From positions 248,001 through 312,000 of the forward strand of contig NZ_JACJRQ010000003.1 of the NCBI RefSeq assembly GCF_014697355.1: a stretch of DNA of 64,000 bases, given 5' to 3'. The notes beneath the pieces were generated by a model, which did not search any database, was not told where the DNA came from, and saw only the letters and a list, made by a program, of their open reading frames with translations. The position numbers and the translations under genes are program-made. Shown here piece after piece: positions 1 to 9,532 of the stretch (position 1 is its first letter; every line of letters starts with the position of its first letter). The stretch comes from Nostoc calcicola FACHB-3891. GTDB lineage: Bacteria > Cyanobacteriota > Cyanobacteriia > Cyanobacteriales > Nostocaceae.

Positions 1-2025
1 TTTAGCATGGATGGCAGTCGGATCAAATGCAATTATATTCCCCGCGACCAACGAGCAAAGGAAACCATTCAGCAATTAAAAGCCGCCCTCAAACAAGTTG
101 ATGAAGTTGTCATCGCCACTGACCCAGACCGGGAGGGAGAAACAATCGCTTGGCATATCAAAGAAGTACTGGGATTAAAAGAGCCAAAACGAGTAATTTA
201 TACAGAAATTACAGCATCAGCAGTTCGAGAAGCGATCGCCAAACCCAGAAAACTAGATTTAAACTTGGTAGGTGCGGGACAATGCCGCGATTGTCTCGAT
301 AAACTAGTCGGCTACAAGGGAAGTCCCCTAGTTTGGGCACTAAACAATGGAGCAAAAAGTGTCGGTCGAGTTCAAAGCGCCACATTGCACTTGATTTGTC
401 AACGCGAAAAAGAAATTCAAATATTTCTACCCCAAGACTACTGGAGTGTTTGGGTAGATTACGCCGAAGGATTTCGGGCTTTCTACAAAGGGACGGCGAA
501 TTCTGACGCAGACACACCAGAACAAAAAACTGAAACTGATGATGATGCCGCAGTCAACACTACGCAGGCACCAGAAAGCAAGCGTGTTCTATCTGAAGCA
601 GAAGCAAATAGGTTAGTTGAAGAAGCACGTCGCCATCCTCATCAGGTGATAAAGGTTGAAGGGAAAATAGTTCAGCGTCAACCACCTCCTCCATTCACCA
701 CCTCCACCCTGCAACAAGCAGCGGGTTCCAAACTGAGATTTTCTCCAGACAAAACCATGCAAGTTGCCCAAAAGCTTTATGAGGCAGGGTTAATTACATA
801 TATGCGAACGGATTCTGTGATGTTAAGTCCGGAATTTTGTGCTAGTGCGCGTCAGTGGTTAGAGCAAAATGACCCGCAGAATGTACCCCAGTCCTTAGCC
901 AAACATCGCAGCGCTAAATTGGCTCAGGAAGCACATGAAGCTATCCGCCCAACAGATGTCTTTCGTCCTTCAGCCCAGTTACGAGAAGAACTACCAGGTG
1001 ATGATTTTAACCTGTATGTGATGATTTGGAAACGGGCGATCGCTTCTCAATGTCGTCCAGCCCAACTCCGGAAAACTCAAATAATCACTCAATCTGGAAA
1101 TCTGCTGTGGCTTTGTCATGGACAAGTAGTTGAGTTCTACGGTTATGCCCGCTACTGGAATAATCTCAGTAAAGATACAGTGATACCCCAGTTGCAACAG
1201 GGACAGATACTCACCTTAAAAAATGCACAGCATGAGAAAAAACAGACACAACCACCGCCTCGATACAGTGAACCAAAACTAGTACAACTAATGGAACGTA
1301 AAGGTATTGGTCGTCCTAGTACCTACGCTCCCACCGTCGCCACCTTGAAGAAGCGGGATTATGTGCAGTTGACAAAGGATCATCTGCAACCAACTGCTTT
1401 GGGGTTAGAAGTTGATGCATTCTTACAGAAAGCCTTACCGGATTTACTAGAGGCGGAGTTTACAGCTAAGATGGAAGAAGCTCTAGATGCGATCGCAGTT
1501 GGCAAACAAGGCTGGCAACAATACTTAAGCACTTGGAATCAGGAATACTTTGCCCCAGCTTTAGCCAAAGCCAAAACTGTAACCGTGAGTCCTGCATCTG
1601 GAAATAAAGCTTCACCAGGGCGAGAACGCAAATATGAAACTTCCAAAACTCGCTGCCCTGAATGCAAAAATTTTCTCGCTAAAATTCCCAGCAGCAAAGT
1701 CAAAAAGAAATACTTTCTCAAATGTGTTAGCGGCTGTGAAAACATCGTCCTTTTTTGGAGTGACTTTAATAAAAGTTGGGAACAACCTCGAAACAAAGTA
1801 CCCAAGGATGAAAGTGTTCCAAAACCTCAAGCTAAGCTAACTTCATACTCTTGCCCAGTATGTAAAAAACCATTAGAAGAATATAGCTACATTAAGGAAG
1901 GACAAAACAAAACAATGTTACGGTGTTCTAATCCCCAATCCCGTCAGGACAAAAAACATCAGGAAGTGGCTTATTTTTCTACACAAAAAGGCTGGTGGAG
2001 TCCTAAGTTTGGTGAATTAAATTAA
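1..2025 (+). CDS. topA: DNA topoisomerase I, 5' end outside window
   Basis: Type IA topoisomerase, which relaxes negative supercoils by transient cleavage of one strand. The frame is open from base 1, and the usual N-terminal Toprim start is missing, so the gene begins upstream. Visible parts are the acidic DPDREGE motif of the Toprim domain, the RVQSATL region, and the catalytic tyrosine in TYMRTDS (Tyr codon at 799-801). The C-terminal region has two cysteine clusters (CPEC and CPVC type) in place of the classical tetracysteine zinc fingers. A low-complexity acidic stretch near bases 500-580 looks like a variable insert. Identification is secure; only the true start is unknown. Confidence 0.96.
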   Translation, partial: FSMDGSRIKCNYIPRDQRAKETIQQLKAALKQVDEVVIATDPDREGETIAWHIKEVLGLKEPKRVIYTEITASAVREAIAKPRKLDLNLVGAGQCRDCLDKLVGYKGSPLVWALNNGAKSVGRVQSATLHLICQREKEIQIFLPQDYWSVWVDYAEGFRAFYKGTANSDADTPEQKTETDDDAAVNTTQAPESKRVLSEAEANRLVEEARRHPHQVIKVEGKIVQRQPPPPFTTSTLQQAAGSKLRFSPDKTMQVAQKLYEAGLITYMRTDSVMLSPEFCASARQWLEQNDPQNVPQSLAKHRSAKLAQEAHEAIRPTDVFRPSAQLREELPGDDFNLYVMIWKRAIASQCRPAQLRKTQIITQSGNLLWLCHGQVVEFYGYARYWNNLSKDTVIPQLQQGQILTLKNAQHEKKQTQPPPRYSEPKLVQLMERKGIGRPSTYAPTVATLKKRDYVQLTKDHLQPTALGLEVDAFLQKALPDLLEAEFTAKMEEALDAIAVGKQGWQQYLSTWNQEYFAPALAKAKTVTVSPASGNKASPGRERKYETSKTRCPECKNFLAKIPSSKVKKKYFLKCVSGCENIVLFWSDFNKSWEQPRNKVPKDESVPKPQAKLTSYSCPVCKKPLEEYSYIKEGQNKTMLRCSNPQSRQDKKHQEVAYFSTQKGWWSPKFGELN

Positions 2026-2079
2026 AAAAAGAATTCAGAATTCAGAAGAAATTACAGCGTATGTTCAGGTAATTGGACT

Positions 2080-2757
2080 ATGGACAAAAATGAACAACAA
2101 ATTCTCGATTCATGGGCGGTGAATGCCAAACCGTGGACGCGTGTAGTTCGTGACCAACTTCTTGAAAGCCGTGCTTTAGTCACAGACACAGCGATTGTAG
2201 AGGCTGTAGTTGAACTTGAACCGCGAACCTTCTTAGACATCGGGTGTGGAGAAGGCTGGTTATGTCGTGAACTGTTCTGTCGCGGGTTTGATGGTTGGGG
2301 AGTTGATGGCATTGCCGAACTTGTTGAATCAGCGCAAAGCCTTGGCGATATCCGCTTTGTTGTATCTTCCTACTCAGATCTTCCGTCGCAAAAATTTGGC
2401 AGCATTAACCAGTTTGACTGCTTCATCTGCAACTTTTCACTGCTTGGGGAAAGCGCTATTGGCGAGATAGCCCAGGCAGGTAAAAGTTTGTTAACGGATA
2501 AGGGAAAAATAATCCTTCAAACACTTCATCCTCTGATGGCTTGCAGCGACTTACCATACTCTGATGGTTGGCGAGAGACTTCTTGGCAAGGAATCGGATT
2601 AGAGTCATTTCATCCTGCTCCCTGGTACTTTAGAACAATTGAATCATGGATTCGTGAGTTTCATCTGAAAAATTATCGTTTGTTGAAATTAATCGAACCG
2701 TGTCACCCAAAGACTAAAAAACCAGTCTCAATTTTATTTGTCTTTGAACGACAATAG
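2080..2757 (+). CDS. Class I SAM-dependent methyltransferase
   Basis: A 225-residue protein with a glycine-rich SAM-binding motif, LDIGCGEGWLCREL, at about residues 48-61, an acidic loop (GVDGIAEL) after the second strand, and a FDCFICNFSLL segment corresponding to motif IV. Length and layout match small Methyltransf_11/25-type enzymes. The substrate cannot be told from sequence. It follows topA by 54 bp that contain GAATTCA heptamers, so cotranscription is possible but not shown. Confidence 0.85.
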   Translation: MDKNEQQILDSWAVNAKPWTRVVRDQLLESRALVTDTAIVEAVVELEPRTFLDIGCGEGWLCRELFCRGFDGWGVDGIAELVESAQSLGDIRFVVSSYSDLPSQKFGSINQFDCFICNFSLLGESAIGEIAQAGKSLLTDKGKIILQTLHPLMACSDLPYSDGWRETSWQGIGLESFHPAPWYFRTIESWIREFHLKNYRLLKLIEPCHPKTKKPVSILFVFERQ

Positions 2758-2777
2758 ATTTGTTGCAAAATTTTTTA

Positions 2778-2800
2778 GACGCGATAAATCGCGTCTCTAC
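2778..2800 (+). repeat. Small dispersed palindromic repeat (GACGCG..CGCGTC)
   Basis: Core GACGCGATAAATCGCGTC followed by TCTAC. The same core occurs at 46643, 50405, 57748 (reverse strand) and 62175; three of those copies lie inside coding sequences. The core is a self-complementary hairpin. Confidence 0.8.
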
Positions 2801-2927
2801 AATAATCGATCGCATTTCCTAGTGTCGAAAAAAGCGATCGCTGTAAATTTGCAATGCCCAAATTTGATATTACAATTAGGCAACAATAGTAAAAACGACG
2901 CAGAGAATAATAAATGACAAATGACAA

Positions 2928-3536
2928 ATGACTAATCACCATCGATATATTATTTTTTACAAACCCTATGGCGTTCTCAGTCAGTTTACAAAAGAGACTC
3001 CCACACATAGCACTCTCAAAGATTATATTGATGTGCCTGATGTCTATCCTGTGGGACGCTTAGATTGGGACAGTGAAGGCTTACTACTGTTAACCAACGA
3101 TGGACAATTGCAACATCGCCTCGCCCATCCGCGTTTTGCTCATCAACGTACTTATTGGGTACAGGTAGAACGAATTCCTGATGCAGAGGCGATAAAAAGG
3201 TTGCAAACAGGTGTGGAAATTCAAGATTACCGCACTCAGCCAGCAGAAGTTAGGCTGTTACCAGAGGAACCACAGCTACCGGAACGCAACCCGCCAATTA
3301 GATTTCGCAAAAATGTACCGACAGCTTGGCTGGAAATGACTTTGACAGAGGGAAAAAACCGCCAAGTACGGCGCATGACTGCGGCTGTGGGGTTTCCAAC
3401 TTTGCGATTGGTGAGGGTCAGCATCGTCCACTTACAATTAAATGACCTACAACCTGGTCAATGGCGCGACCTGACTGCATCTGAACTGAAATCTCTACCT
3501 AATTTCAGTAAATCAAAAAGTTTTCCCCAAAGCTAA
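2928..3536 (+). CDS. rluE: 23S rRNA pseudouridine synthase, RluE/RsuA family
   Basis: A 202-residue RsuA-family enzyme without the N-terminal S4 domain, as is usual for RluE. The first conserved block is [12 protein letters not shown], then the catalytic-Asp motif [17 protein letters not shown] (Asp about residue 44), and the motif [10 protein letters not shown] near residue 148. The family converts a uridine of 23S rRNA (U2457 in E. coli) to pseudouridine. The chosen ATG is itself part of an AATGACA heptamer run, and no clear ribosome binding site is present, so the exact start is slightly uncertain. The rluE symbol is by family resemblance. Confidence 0.88.
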   Translation: MTNHHRYIIFYKPYGVLSQFTKETPTHSTLKDYIDVPDVYPVGRLDWDSEGLLLLTNDGQLQHRLAHPRFAHQRTYWVQVERIPDAEAIKRLQTGVEIQDYRTQPAEVRLLPEEPQLPERNPPIRFRKNVPTAWLEMTLTEGKNRQVRRMTAAVGFPTLRLVRVSIVHLQLNDLQPGQWRDLTASELKSLPNFSKSKSFPQS

Positions 3537-3760
3537 AATTCTAGCTGTTAAACAATTGCCTTGTAGAGAATAATTTCAGTAACCCAGCAGTTCCCACACC
3601 CCAAGCACCATCGAGATAAAGCAGCTTTTGGAGTAATTGGTTATACAAAAAGGTACATGTTTGCGGTTACACATACTTATAGAGCTTGCTTGTTAGAGCT
3701 GTCTATGATAACTTGCTAACTAGTATAAAATACATTAAATCTATCGGATTGCAGTATTTT

Positions 3761-3905
3761 AATGTGAGTTCGATGAGTACTGTTTTGACCTCACCCCCAA
3801 CCCCTCTCCTACGAGGAGAGGGGAGCAAAACCTTGATTTTTCTTGCTCCTCCCTCGCCTTTTAGGAGAGGGAGGTTGGGAGGGTGAGGTTTCTCGAACTC
3901 ACGTT
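3761..3905. mobile_element. MITE-like element, family A, copy 1
   Basis: Terminal inverted repeats AATGTGAGTTCGA (3761-3773) and TCGAACTCACGTT (3893-3905) enclose a C/G-rich core with two internal hairpins. Both flanks carry ATTTT (3756-3760 and 3906-3910), consistent with a 5-bp target duplication. It carries no coding capacity. The same termini bound the element at 6368-6680. Confidence 0.75.
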
Positions 3906-4021
3906 ATTTTGACAACCACTATTCTTTCCTTTCTTAAGCTTGGCAGCAATGGTAGCAACTTACAATTAATATACGTATGCAAACTATTCATAACCGTAAA
4001 GTTAAAGGCGGAGACTAAAAG

Positions 4022-5443
4022 TTGGCAAAATTGCAAGCACAACCTCTGGCTTTGTCAGGCTCTCAAAAAAACTGGGTTTTAGTTGGTGTGGGACTTGGGG
4101 TATTCATGTCTACCCTGGATGTGGGTATTATCAATGTTGCTTTACCCACGTTGGTAGAAGCCTTTGATACCAGTTTTCCTATAACCCAATGGGCTGTATT
4201 GAGTTACCAGTTGGTCAGTTCTGGTTTAGTATTGGGAGCAACCCGCCTGGGGGATATGTGGGGCAAGAAGTCCTTATATCAAGGCGGACTTGTTTTATTC
4301 ACTTTCAGTTCGCTGTTGTGTGGTCTTGCACCTAGTATTGAGTGGTTAATCGGCTTTCGGGCACTTCAAGGATTAGGTGCTGTGTTCATCTCCGGGCTTG
4401 GTTTGGCAATTATCACAGAAGTTTTTCCTTCTTCCGAACGAGGTCGAGCGGTGGGCATCATCGGTAGTGTAGTGTCACTAGGTATTGCTTTTGGCCCTTC
4501 AGCTGGCGGACTACTGCTGGGTTGGTCAGGCTGGCATAGCATATTCTTGATCAATGTACCCCTGGGGATCGTAGCTAGTTTCTTAGTAGCTCGGGTAGTG
4601 CCACCTTCTGTACATATTGAGGGGAAACAGAAATTTGATCCTTTTGGAGCAATATTGGCTTTATTAACTTTGGGTACTTTTGGGCTAGGTATGACGCTAG
4701 GGCAAAGCTTTGGCTTTACTAGTATCAATGCATTGATATTATTAGCGATCGCCGCCCTGAGTTTCACGATTTTTTTGGTAGTTGAAACGATGATAGAGCA
4801 ACCACTACTAGAACTACATCTATTTCGCAATCTTCAGTTGAGCATGAGTTTGCTGAGTGGCTGGCTAGCATTCATTGTGATTGGTGGTTCGCTACTGATC
4901 GTCCCATTCTTTTTGGAGGGAGTAAAGCAATATCCGACGGTAAAAGTCGGGCTGCTACTAGCAGTATCGCCTGTACTGAGTGGGTTCATTGCCCCCTTGG
5001 CTGGAACACTTGCAGACCGCTTTGGCGCTCAACTAATTAGCTCAATTGGGCTGGGGTTGATGATTGGCGGCTGTTTGGGGATTAGCACCTTTGATGCCCA
5101 AATCACTGAGCTAGGCTATATATCCCGCTATTTTATTTACGGTATCGGCCTGGGTTTATTCCAATCACCCAACAACAGCGCCGTTATGGGAGCAGTACCT
5201 CGGGAGCGGTTAGGGATTGCCTCTGGGTTACTGTCTTTGTCCCGTACCTCAGGTAACACCGTAGGAGTTTCTCTGTTTGGGGCAGTATTTGGAGGGTTAA
5301 TCGCTACTATGGCTCTTGGTGCAGATGTCTCCGTTGCTCCTCCTGAAGCGATCGTTGTCGGCTTCCAAGGAACTTTTCGTTTTGCAGCCCTAATACTCTG
5401 TGGGGCAGCAATTGCATCTGTTTTGAGGATGAGCAAGAAGTAG
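4022..5443 (+). CDS. MFS transporter, DHA2 (14-TM drug:proton antiporter) type
   Basis: A 473-residue membrane protein with about 14 hydrophobic segments. The first helix carries STLDVGIINVALPTL, typical of EmrB/QacA-like DHA2 exporters. Motif A appears as GDMWGKKS after helix 2, and an antiporter-type GPSAGG occurs in helix 5. Probably a proton-coupled exporter in the plasma membrane; the substrate is unknown. The start codon is TTG, preceded by GGAGA with good spacing. A short-chain dehydrogenase gene follows 76 bp downstream on the same strand, across a heptamer repeat. Confidence 0.88.
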   Translation: MAKLQAQPLALSGSQKNWVLVGVGLGVFMSTLDVGIINVALPTLVEAFDTSFPITQWAVLSYQLVSSGLVLGATRLGDMWGKKSLYQGGLVLFTFSSLLCGLAPSIEWLIGFRALQGLGAVFISGLGLAIITEVFPSSERGRAVGIIGSVVSLGIAFGPSAGGLLLGWSGWHSIFLINVPLGIVASFLVARVVPPSVHIEGKQKFDPFGAILALLTLGTFGLGMTLGQSFGFTSINALILLAIAALSFTIFLVVETMIEQPLLELHLFRNLQLSMSLLSGWLAFIVIGGSLLIVPFFLEGVKQYPTVKVGLLLAVSPVLSGFIAPLAGTLADRFGAQLISSIGLGLMIGGCLGISTFDAQITELGYISRYFIYGIGLGLFQSPNNSAVMGAVPRERLGIASGLLSLSRTSGNTVGVSLFGAVFGGLIATMALGADVSVAPPEAIVVGFQGTFRFAALILCGAAIASVLRMSKK

Positions 5444-5469
5444 GGGAGATGGGGACGCAAAGAAAAACT

Positions 5470-5525
5470 AATGATAAATGACAAATGACTAATGACTAAT
5501 GACTAAGGACAAATGACAAATGACA
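5470..5525 (+). repeat. AATGACA-type heptamer repeat (STRR)
   Basis: Imperfect tandem copies of AATGACA/AATGACT. Similar runs occur at about 2909-2931, 9656-9676 and 57870-57896. This run supplies the start codon of the downstream dehydrogenase gene. Confidence 0.85.
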
Positions 5526-6269
5526 GGTAAATTAAAAGAAAAAGTAGCAATTATTACTGGAGCTTCTTCAGGAATTGGAGAAGCAACAGCGATCGCCTTG
5601 GCAGCAGAAGGGGCAAAAGTAGTCCTCGCTGCTAGGCGCGGTCAGCTTCTTGAGGCATTGGCAGAACGCATCAACGCTAGTGGTGGTAAGGCACTGCCCA
5701 TTGTAGCTGATATTACCGATGAAACTCAGGCATATAACTTAGTGGCTAAGACCAATGCAGAGTTAGGTCGGATAGACATTGTAGTTAATAATGCTGGTAT
5801 TGCCTTGCTCGGTACTATTGAAACAGGAAATCCCGCAGACTGGCGGCGATCTTTTGATATCAATGTTTTAGGAGTACTGTATATTACTCACGCAGCTTTG
5901 CCCATTTTGAAACAGCAACAATCAGGGCATATAGTTAACATTTCCTCAGTCGCTGGCCGGACAGCACGGGCTGGTGTAGGTGTTTACAACGCTACCAAAT
6001 GGGGTGTAAATGCTCTCTCGGAAGCATTGCGCCAAGAAGTCTACAAAGATAATATTCGCGTCACCATCATCGAACCTGGCTTAGTTGACACAGGTATTGA
6101 TGACCATATTACCGATCCAGTTAGCAAACAACGTATCCAAGAACGACGCAAGGCAATTACACCTCTGCAAAGCGAAGATATTGCTGCTGCGATCGTTTAT
6201 GCTGTTACCCAACCGCAACACGTTAATGTCAACGAAATTCTCATCCGACCAACAGGACAAGAACATTAA
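5520..6269 (+). CDS. SDR-family NAD(P)-dependent oxidoreductase
   Basis: A classical short-chain dehydrogenase of 249 residues. It has TGASSGIG for cofactor binding (residues 14-21), NNAG near residue 90, a catalytic Ser in ISSVAG and the active-site YNATK. An Arg-Arg pair after beta-2 (AARRGQ) suggests an NADP preference. The substrate is not predictable. The gene follows the MFS exporter, so a shared transcript is possible. The ATG is embedded in the AATGACA repeat without a strong Shine-Dalgarno site. Confidence 0.92.
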   Translation: MTGKLKEKVAIITGASSGIGEATAIALAAEGAKVVLAARRGQLLEALAERINASGGKALPIVADITDETQAYNLVAKTNAELGRIDIVVNNAGIALLGTIETGNPADWRRSFDINVLGVLYITHAALPILKQQQSGHIVNISSVAGRTARAGVGVYNATKWGVNALSEALRQEVYKDNIRVTIIEPGLVDTGIDDHITDPVSKQRIQERRKAITPLQSEDIAAAIVYAVTQPQHVNVNEILIRPTGQEH

Positions 6270-6312
6270 CAAGAAAGAATAAAGGCATCAGCCGTCATAA
6301 TTCTTTCTTGTT
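6268..6312 (+). terminator. Candidate hairpin terminator after the SDR gene
   Basis: Perfect 13-bp inverted repeat AACAAGAAAGAAT ... ATTCTTTCTTGTT beginning at the stop codon, with a 19-nt loop. There is no long T tract, so intrinsic termination is only likely. Confidence 0.5.
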
Positions 6313-6367
6313 AAATGAGAAAAAGCACAAAGGGGATAAGGTAAAATTTTCTTCCTTATCGTAAATT

Positions 6368-6680
6368 AACGTGAGTTCGATGAACCTCTCCCCAACCCCT
6401 CTCCGAGGCGGAGCTACGGTGTACACACAAATCCTCTGATCCCCCTAAATCCCCCGATAAATTGGGGGACTTGAAGAATTTTTCCCCCCTTTTTAAGGGG
6501 GGCTAGGGGGGATCGAAACGCTATTAGGCAACTTTATAAGACTTGTGTGTACACCGTAGCCGAGGCGGAGAGGGGCAGAAATATTTTTAGTTTCCAACGA
6601 AAAAATTAGGGTTTCAAAGCCTTTCTCCCTGTGGGGGAGAGGAATGGAAGCGGGGTTTTTAGAGCCGTCGAACTCACGTT
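6368..6680. mobile_element. MITE-like element, family A, copy 2 (interrupted)
   Basis: Termini AACGTGAGTTCGA (6368-6380) and TCGAACTCACGTT (6668-6680) are perfect inverted repeats, flanked by AAATT on both sides (6363-6367, 6681-6685), a 5-bp target duplication. Without the nested element and its duplicated target this copy would be 156 bp, close to copy 1 (145 bp). It has no coding capacity. Confidence 0.82.
6413..6560. mobile_element. MITE-like element, family B, nested in family A copy
   Basis: A 148-bp element with 18-bp perfect terminal repeats, GCTACGGTGTACACACAA at the left and its complement at the right end. It is bracketed by the 9-bp direct repeat CGAGGCGGA (6404-6412 and 6561-6569). 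The core is G/C-run rich and non-coding. The direct repeats identify it as an insertion into the older family A element. Confidence 0.85.
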
Positions 6681-6989
6681 AAATTAAAGGGTTTAAGACC
6701 CCTACATCTACATGTAGCATCCATTTCAGTTGGGGTTTAAATCCCCCGGAGTTGCTCCTCTTGGGGAGACCCCAAGACCGCACTCCTCTTCGTCTGAATT
6801 GTCTAAAATACTTGAATGCGTGAATTTTGAATTGTTAACTTTCTTATGCTCAACTTTTTTAAGGGGGTTGCCTAATACAATTTCACGAAAATCTTGATAC
6901 ATATAGATTTACCGTAGGTAGCACAGCAGTATTACTCTACCAAGGTATTTGTATTAACCTTTAAGTTAAACTGTATAAGTCCTGCTTAA

Positions 6990-7901
6990 CTACTTAGGAT
7001 TAACAACTAGGCATTTACCTGTGAGCATATCTTTGAGGATTACTAAATACTCCCTGAATGAAATATACACTGTTTTTTCTGGTAGAACATTTGTTTGAGG
7101 AAATGGTCGAGTGTAAATATTAGACATGGAGTGATGTAATGAATGTTCTAGACAATGGTTATGAGTAAGAAACAGAAACAATCTTTCTAAAATACCAGAA
7201 GGTTTCAAGTTTCTAGTTTTTAAATTACGCTCTTTTAAGTCTCCTTCCACAATCAGATTTCCATGTTCTATCAGCTCGCAATGATGAATCATTAAAGATC
7301 CCATCCAACAGGTAATGAGATAAGAAATTACAATTTGACTTGGAGTTACTCCTAATAGCAAATGCGAAGTGTACCCAACTCCACCCCAAATAATCATCCG
7401 CATCAAAATAGAAATTATTAATGTTTTAAAGCTGTATTTCTGTTTGAGTTTTGGATGTCGTGATATTCTGAAATTTGCCAAGATTAAAAGAAATATGTTT
7501 CCGAAACATATTTCCAAAAAATTATAAAAAATTCGCCATGATTTATTCTTAATCTCTCCTAAAGGATGAAACTCTATATCGTTGTAAGTATGTACTTGAG
7601 AATGATGATAAGGATGTACTATGTCAAAAGTTTGCGGATCGAGAAAAATTATCCAAGATAATATTAAGTAAAACAACTTATTGTCAATATTTGGTAAGTA
7701 CTCATGCCAGCATTCATGCATAAATTGTGCTAACAAACAAAGAAGATAAACTCCCGGAAAAAGCATAAACAATAATGAAAAAATATTTATTGAAGCATAA
7801 ACATAAGGTAAGAAAAACAAATAAATCAGCCAAAGCAGTAAAGTAGATAAAAGTTTTACACTTTGTTTTTCTACTATTGAAATAGTACTAATAGCTGTCA
7901 T
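6990..7901 (-). CDS. Membrane fatty-acid desaturase/hydroxylase-like protein
   Basis: A 303-residue integral membrane protein with histidine boxes of the di-iron desaturase/hydroxylase superfamily: HECWHE near residue 77, HPYHHSQVH near residue 95, and HNHCLEHSLHH near residue 257. Hydrophobic segments lie between the boxes. It probably oxidises a lipid or carotenoid-like substrate in the membrane, but the substrate is unknown. I chose the ATG at 7901 because GAGGA lies 7 nt upstream; a GTG at 7940 is in frame but poorly supported. The gene is AT-rich and stands alone, suggesting an accessory gene. Confidence 0.72.
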   Translation of the reverse strand: MTAISTISIVEKQSVKLLSTLLLWLIYLFFLPYVYASINIFSLLFMLFPGVYLLCLLAQFMHECWHEYLPNIDNKLFYLILSWIIFLDPQTFDIVHPYHHSQVHTYNDIEFHPLGEIKNKSWRIFYNFLEICFGNIFLLILANFRISRHPKLKQKYSFKTLIISILMRMIIWGGVGYTSHLLLGVTPSQIVISYLITCWMGSLMIHHCELIEHGNLIVEGDLKERNLKTRNLKPSGILERLFLFLTHNHCLEHSLHHSMSNIYTRPFPQTNVLPEKTVYISFREYLVILKDMLTGKCLVVNPK

Positions 7902-8285
7902 ATGTAATTCCTCACAATAGTCAGTCAAACAAAAAAACACCTTTTATATACAAGTGTTTTCGGCTTTTACCATTCATTAAATATTAACCATAAAGTCCAA
8001 GAATAAGCTATCTAGATTCAACAACACTTCAAGATTATTAGACATAATACTTAATTACTAAGGGATGAAATCTTAGGTTTAATTTTGACAATATCTCGAT
8101 TTTTATAGACATAATGCTGAGAAAATGTCTGAAAAGTCAAAATATATATTTGCATGTACTTGTATATACTTATATATCCCTCTAAATGCCTTTATTATTT
8201 CTCTAGTAGGTTGGCTAGTTTGATTTACACGAATAATTTATCAAGATTGGAGAATTATTCTCTTGCAAACGGCATCAAAGCTGTA
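7902..8285. other. AT-rich intergenic region, nothing recognised
   Basis: It holds the upstream region of the desaturase-like gene (minus strand) and the tail side of the tetR-type gene. No RNA gene, repeat or convincing ORF was seen. Confidence 0.5.
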
Positions 8286-8894
8286 TTAAAGGGGACTGAT
8301 GGTGATACCACGCATAAAAATATCTATACAAGTTTCAATATAGTCTTCACAGCTATAGTTGCCTTGATTGAATTTTGCGGTACGACATAGCATTCCAGCT
8401 AACAACATTCCTGTAAACATATCGACTGCTGGATATGGATCGATATCTGCTCTAACGATTCCTCGTCTTTGATTAGACTGCAAGTAAGCTACGAGTTTTT
8501 CACTTAATGGCTTGGCAGCTTCTTGGATGACTTGTCTGGCTGCGTCAGGATGACGTTTGGCTTCTCCAATGAAGGTGCGAATTAAGTCTTCATGTGCCTC
8601 TAACATAGTATTATAAAGCTGAGCATAGCGTTTTAAGTCAATTCTCAAATCTTGTGTCCATGCTTGCGGGTGTGCAAGAGCTTCTGTCTGGAGTGCCAAA
8701 GCATTTTCGATTACTGCTCCCAAAAGTTGTTCTTTGCTAGCAAAGTGGCGAAATAAAGTCACTTCATTCACACCAGCAACACGAGATATTTCACGGGTAG
8801 TTGCTCCTTGAACTCCTAAAATAGCAAATACTTGTGAGGCGGCTTCGATCAAACGTCTACGAGTAAGGGCTGACGAACGGATGGCTTTATTCAT
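8286..8894 (-). CDS. TetR/AcrR-family transcriptional regulator
   Basis: A 202-residue regulator. The N-terminal TetR helix-turn-helix is clear: TRRRLIEAASQVFAILG, then TTREISRVAGVNEVTLFRHF (residues about 11-52), followed by the typical FxSKEQLL segment. The C-terminal ligand domain (residues 70-202) is divergent and gives no ligand. No partner exporter is adjacent. Just upstream, the AAGTACTT palindrome around 8905 could be an operator, but this is weak. Confidence 0.9.
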   Translation of the reverse strand: MNKAIRSSALTRRRLIEAASQVFAILGVQGATTREISRVAGVNEVTLFRHFASKEQLLGAVIENALALQTEALAHPQAWTQDLRIDLKRYAQLYNTMLEAHEDLIRTFIGEAKRHPDAARQVIQEAAKPLSEKLVAYLQSNQRRGIVRADIDPYPAVDMFTGMLLAGMLCRTAKFNQGNYSCEDYIETCIDIFMRGITISPL

Positions 8895-9377
8895 TTATGC
8901 TGGCAAGTACTTACTGATATCACTAGATTATGTCGAAAAAGATAATTCATAGTGCAATTCCCAAAATTTATAATAGTTTTCGATCGCCTTGAAGTACGGC
9001 AATTCCTCAAGCTAAACTCACCGAAACAGCACGGGCTAAACGCCCTGCTATCCATGTACGGCACTCCTGAAGGGAAACTGTATATACAGCAAAATTCAGA
9101 AATCAAAATTCTGACTTCTGAATTAGAATAGCTTCTGCGCCTAATTTTGAGACTTAAATGGTGTACTTCACGCTTCTTGAAATCTGCTGTAAGTAGACGT
9201 ACTCATGAAGGAATAGACCTGTTGCATAAATAGTTTTTTGTCGGGCTACGCCCCGCTACGCTAACACGCAAAGGCGCATTCGGCGAAGCCGTCGAGAATC
9301 ACAGTTTGATAAACTGGGCTGTTCATAAATTGGGAATTGGAGATTGGGGGGATGAGGGAGTGAGGGGTAATAACCAA
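8895..9377. other. Intergenic region with degenerate repeats, no gene
   Basis: Contains small hairpin-forming repeats (GGGC..GCCC near 9030; GC-rich inverted segments near 9240-9300) of the type scattered between genes in Nostoc-like genomes. Short open frames here lack start signals and protein-like composition. Confidence 0.5.
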
Positions 9378-9531
9378 TAGACCTCTTGCAAAAGTGCTTT
9401 TTGCAACAGGGGGAAAAGGGTAAAGGTTAAAGGGGAAGGGAACAATACAGAACTTTTTTCCCTTCCCCCCGCCCCTTATCCCCAGAGGGGACCCCACCTT
9501 CCCCTTTTCCCGACTTATGCAAGAAGTCTAA
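9378..9531. mobile_element. MITE-like element, family C, copy 1
   Basis: Left end TAGACCTCTTGCAAAAGT (9378-9395), right end ACTTATGCAAGAAGTCTA (9514-9531), which are inverted repeats with few mismatches. The core is a purine/pyrimidine-rich GGGAAAAGG repeat. A second copy follows after a single base. Confidence 0.72.
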
Positions 9532-9532
9532 T

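Noticed and set aside
7903..7925. CCTCACAATAGTCAGTCAA near the desaturase-like gene, similar to the tandem motif.
   Set aside because: The second half-site is not CTCA at 11 bp, and the segment is explained by the gene's ribosome binding site on the minus strand.
9004..9021. CTCA repeated at 11 bp (CCTCAAGCTAAACTCACC).
   Set aside because: Bases outside CTCA do not match the consensus, and no island gene is adjacent.
8891..9106. 71-codon minus-strand open frame upstream of the TetR gene.
   Set aside because: It spans hairpin repeats and has no start signal or protein-like pattern.
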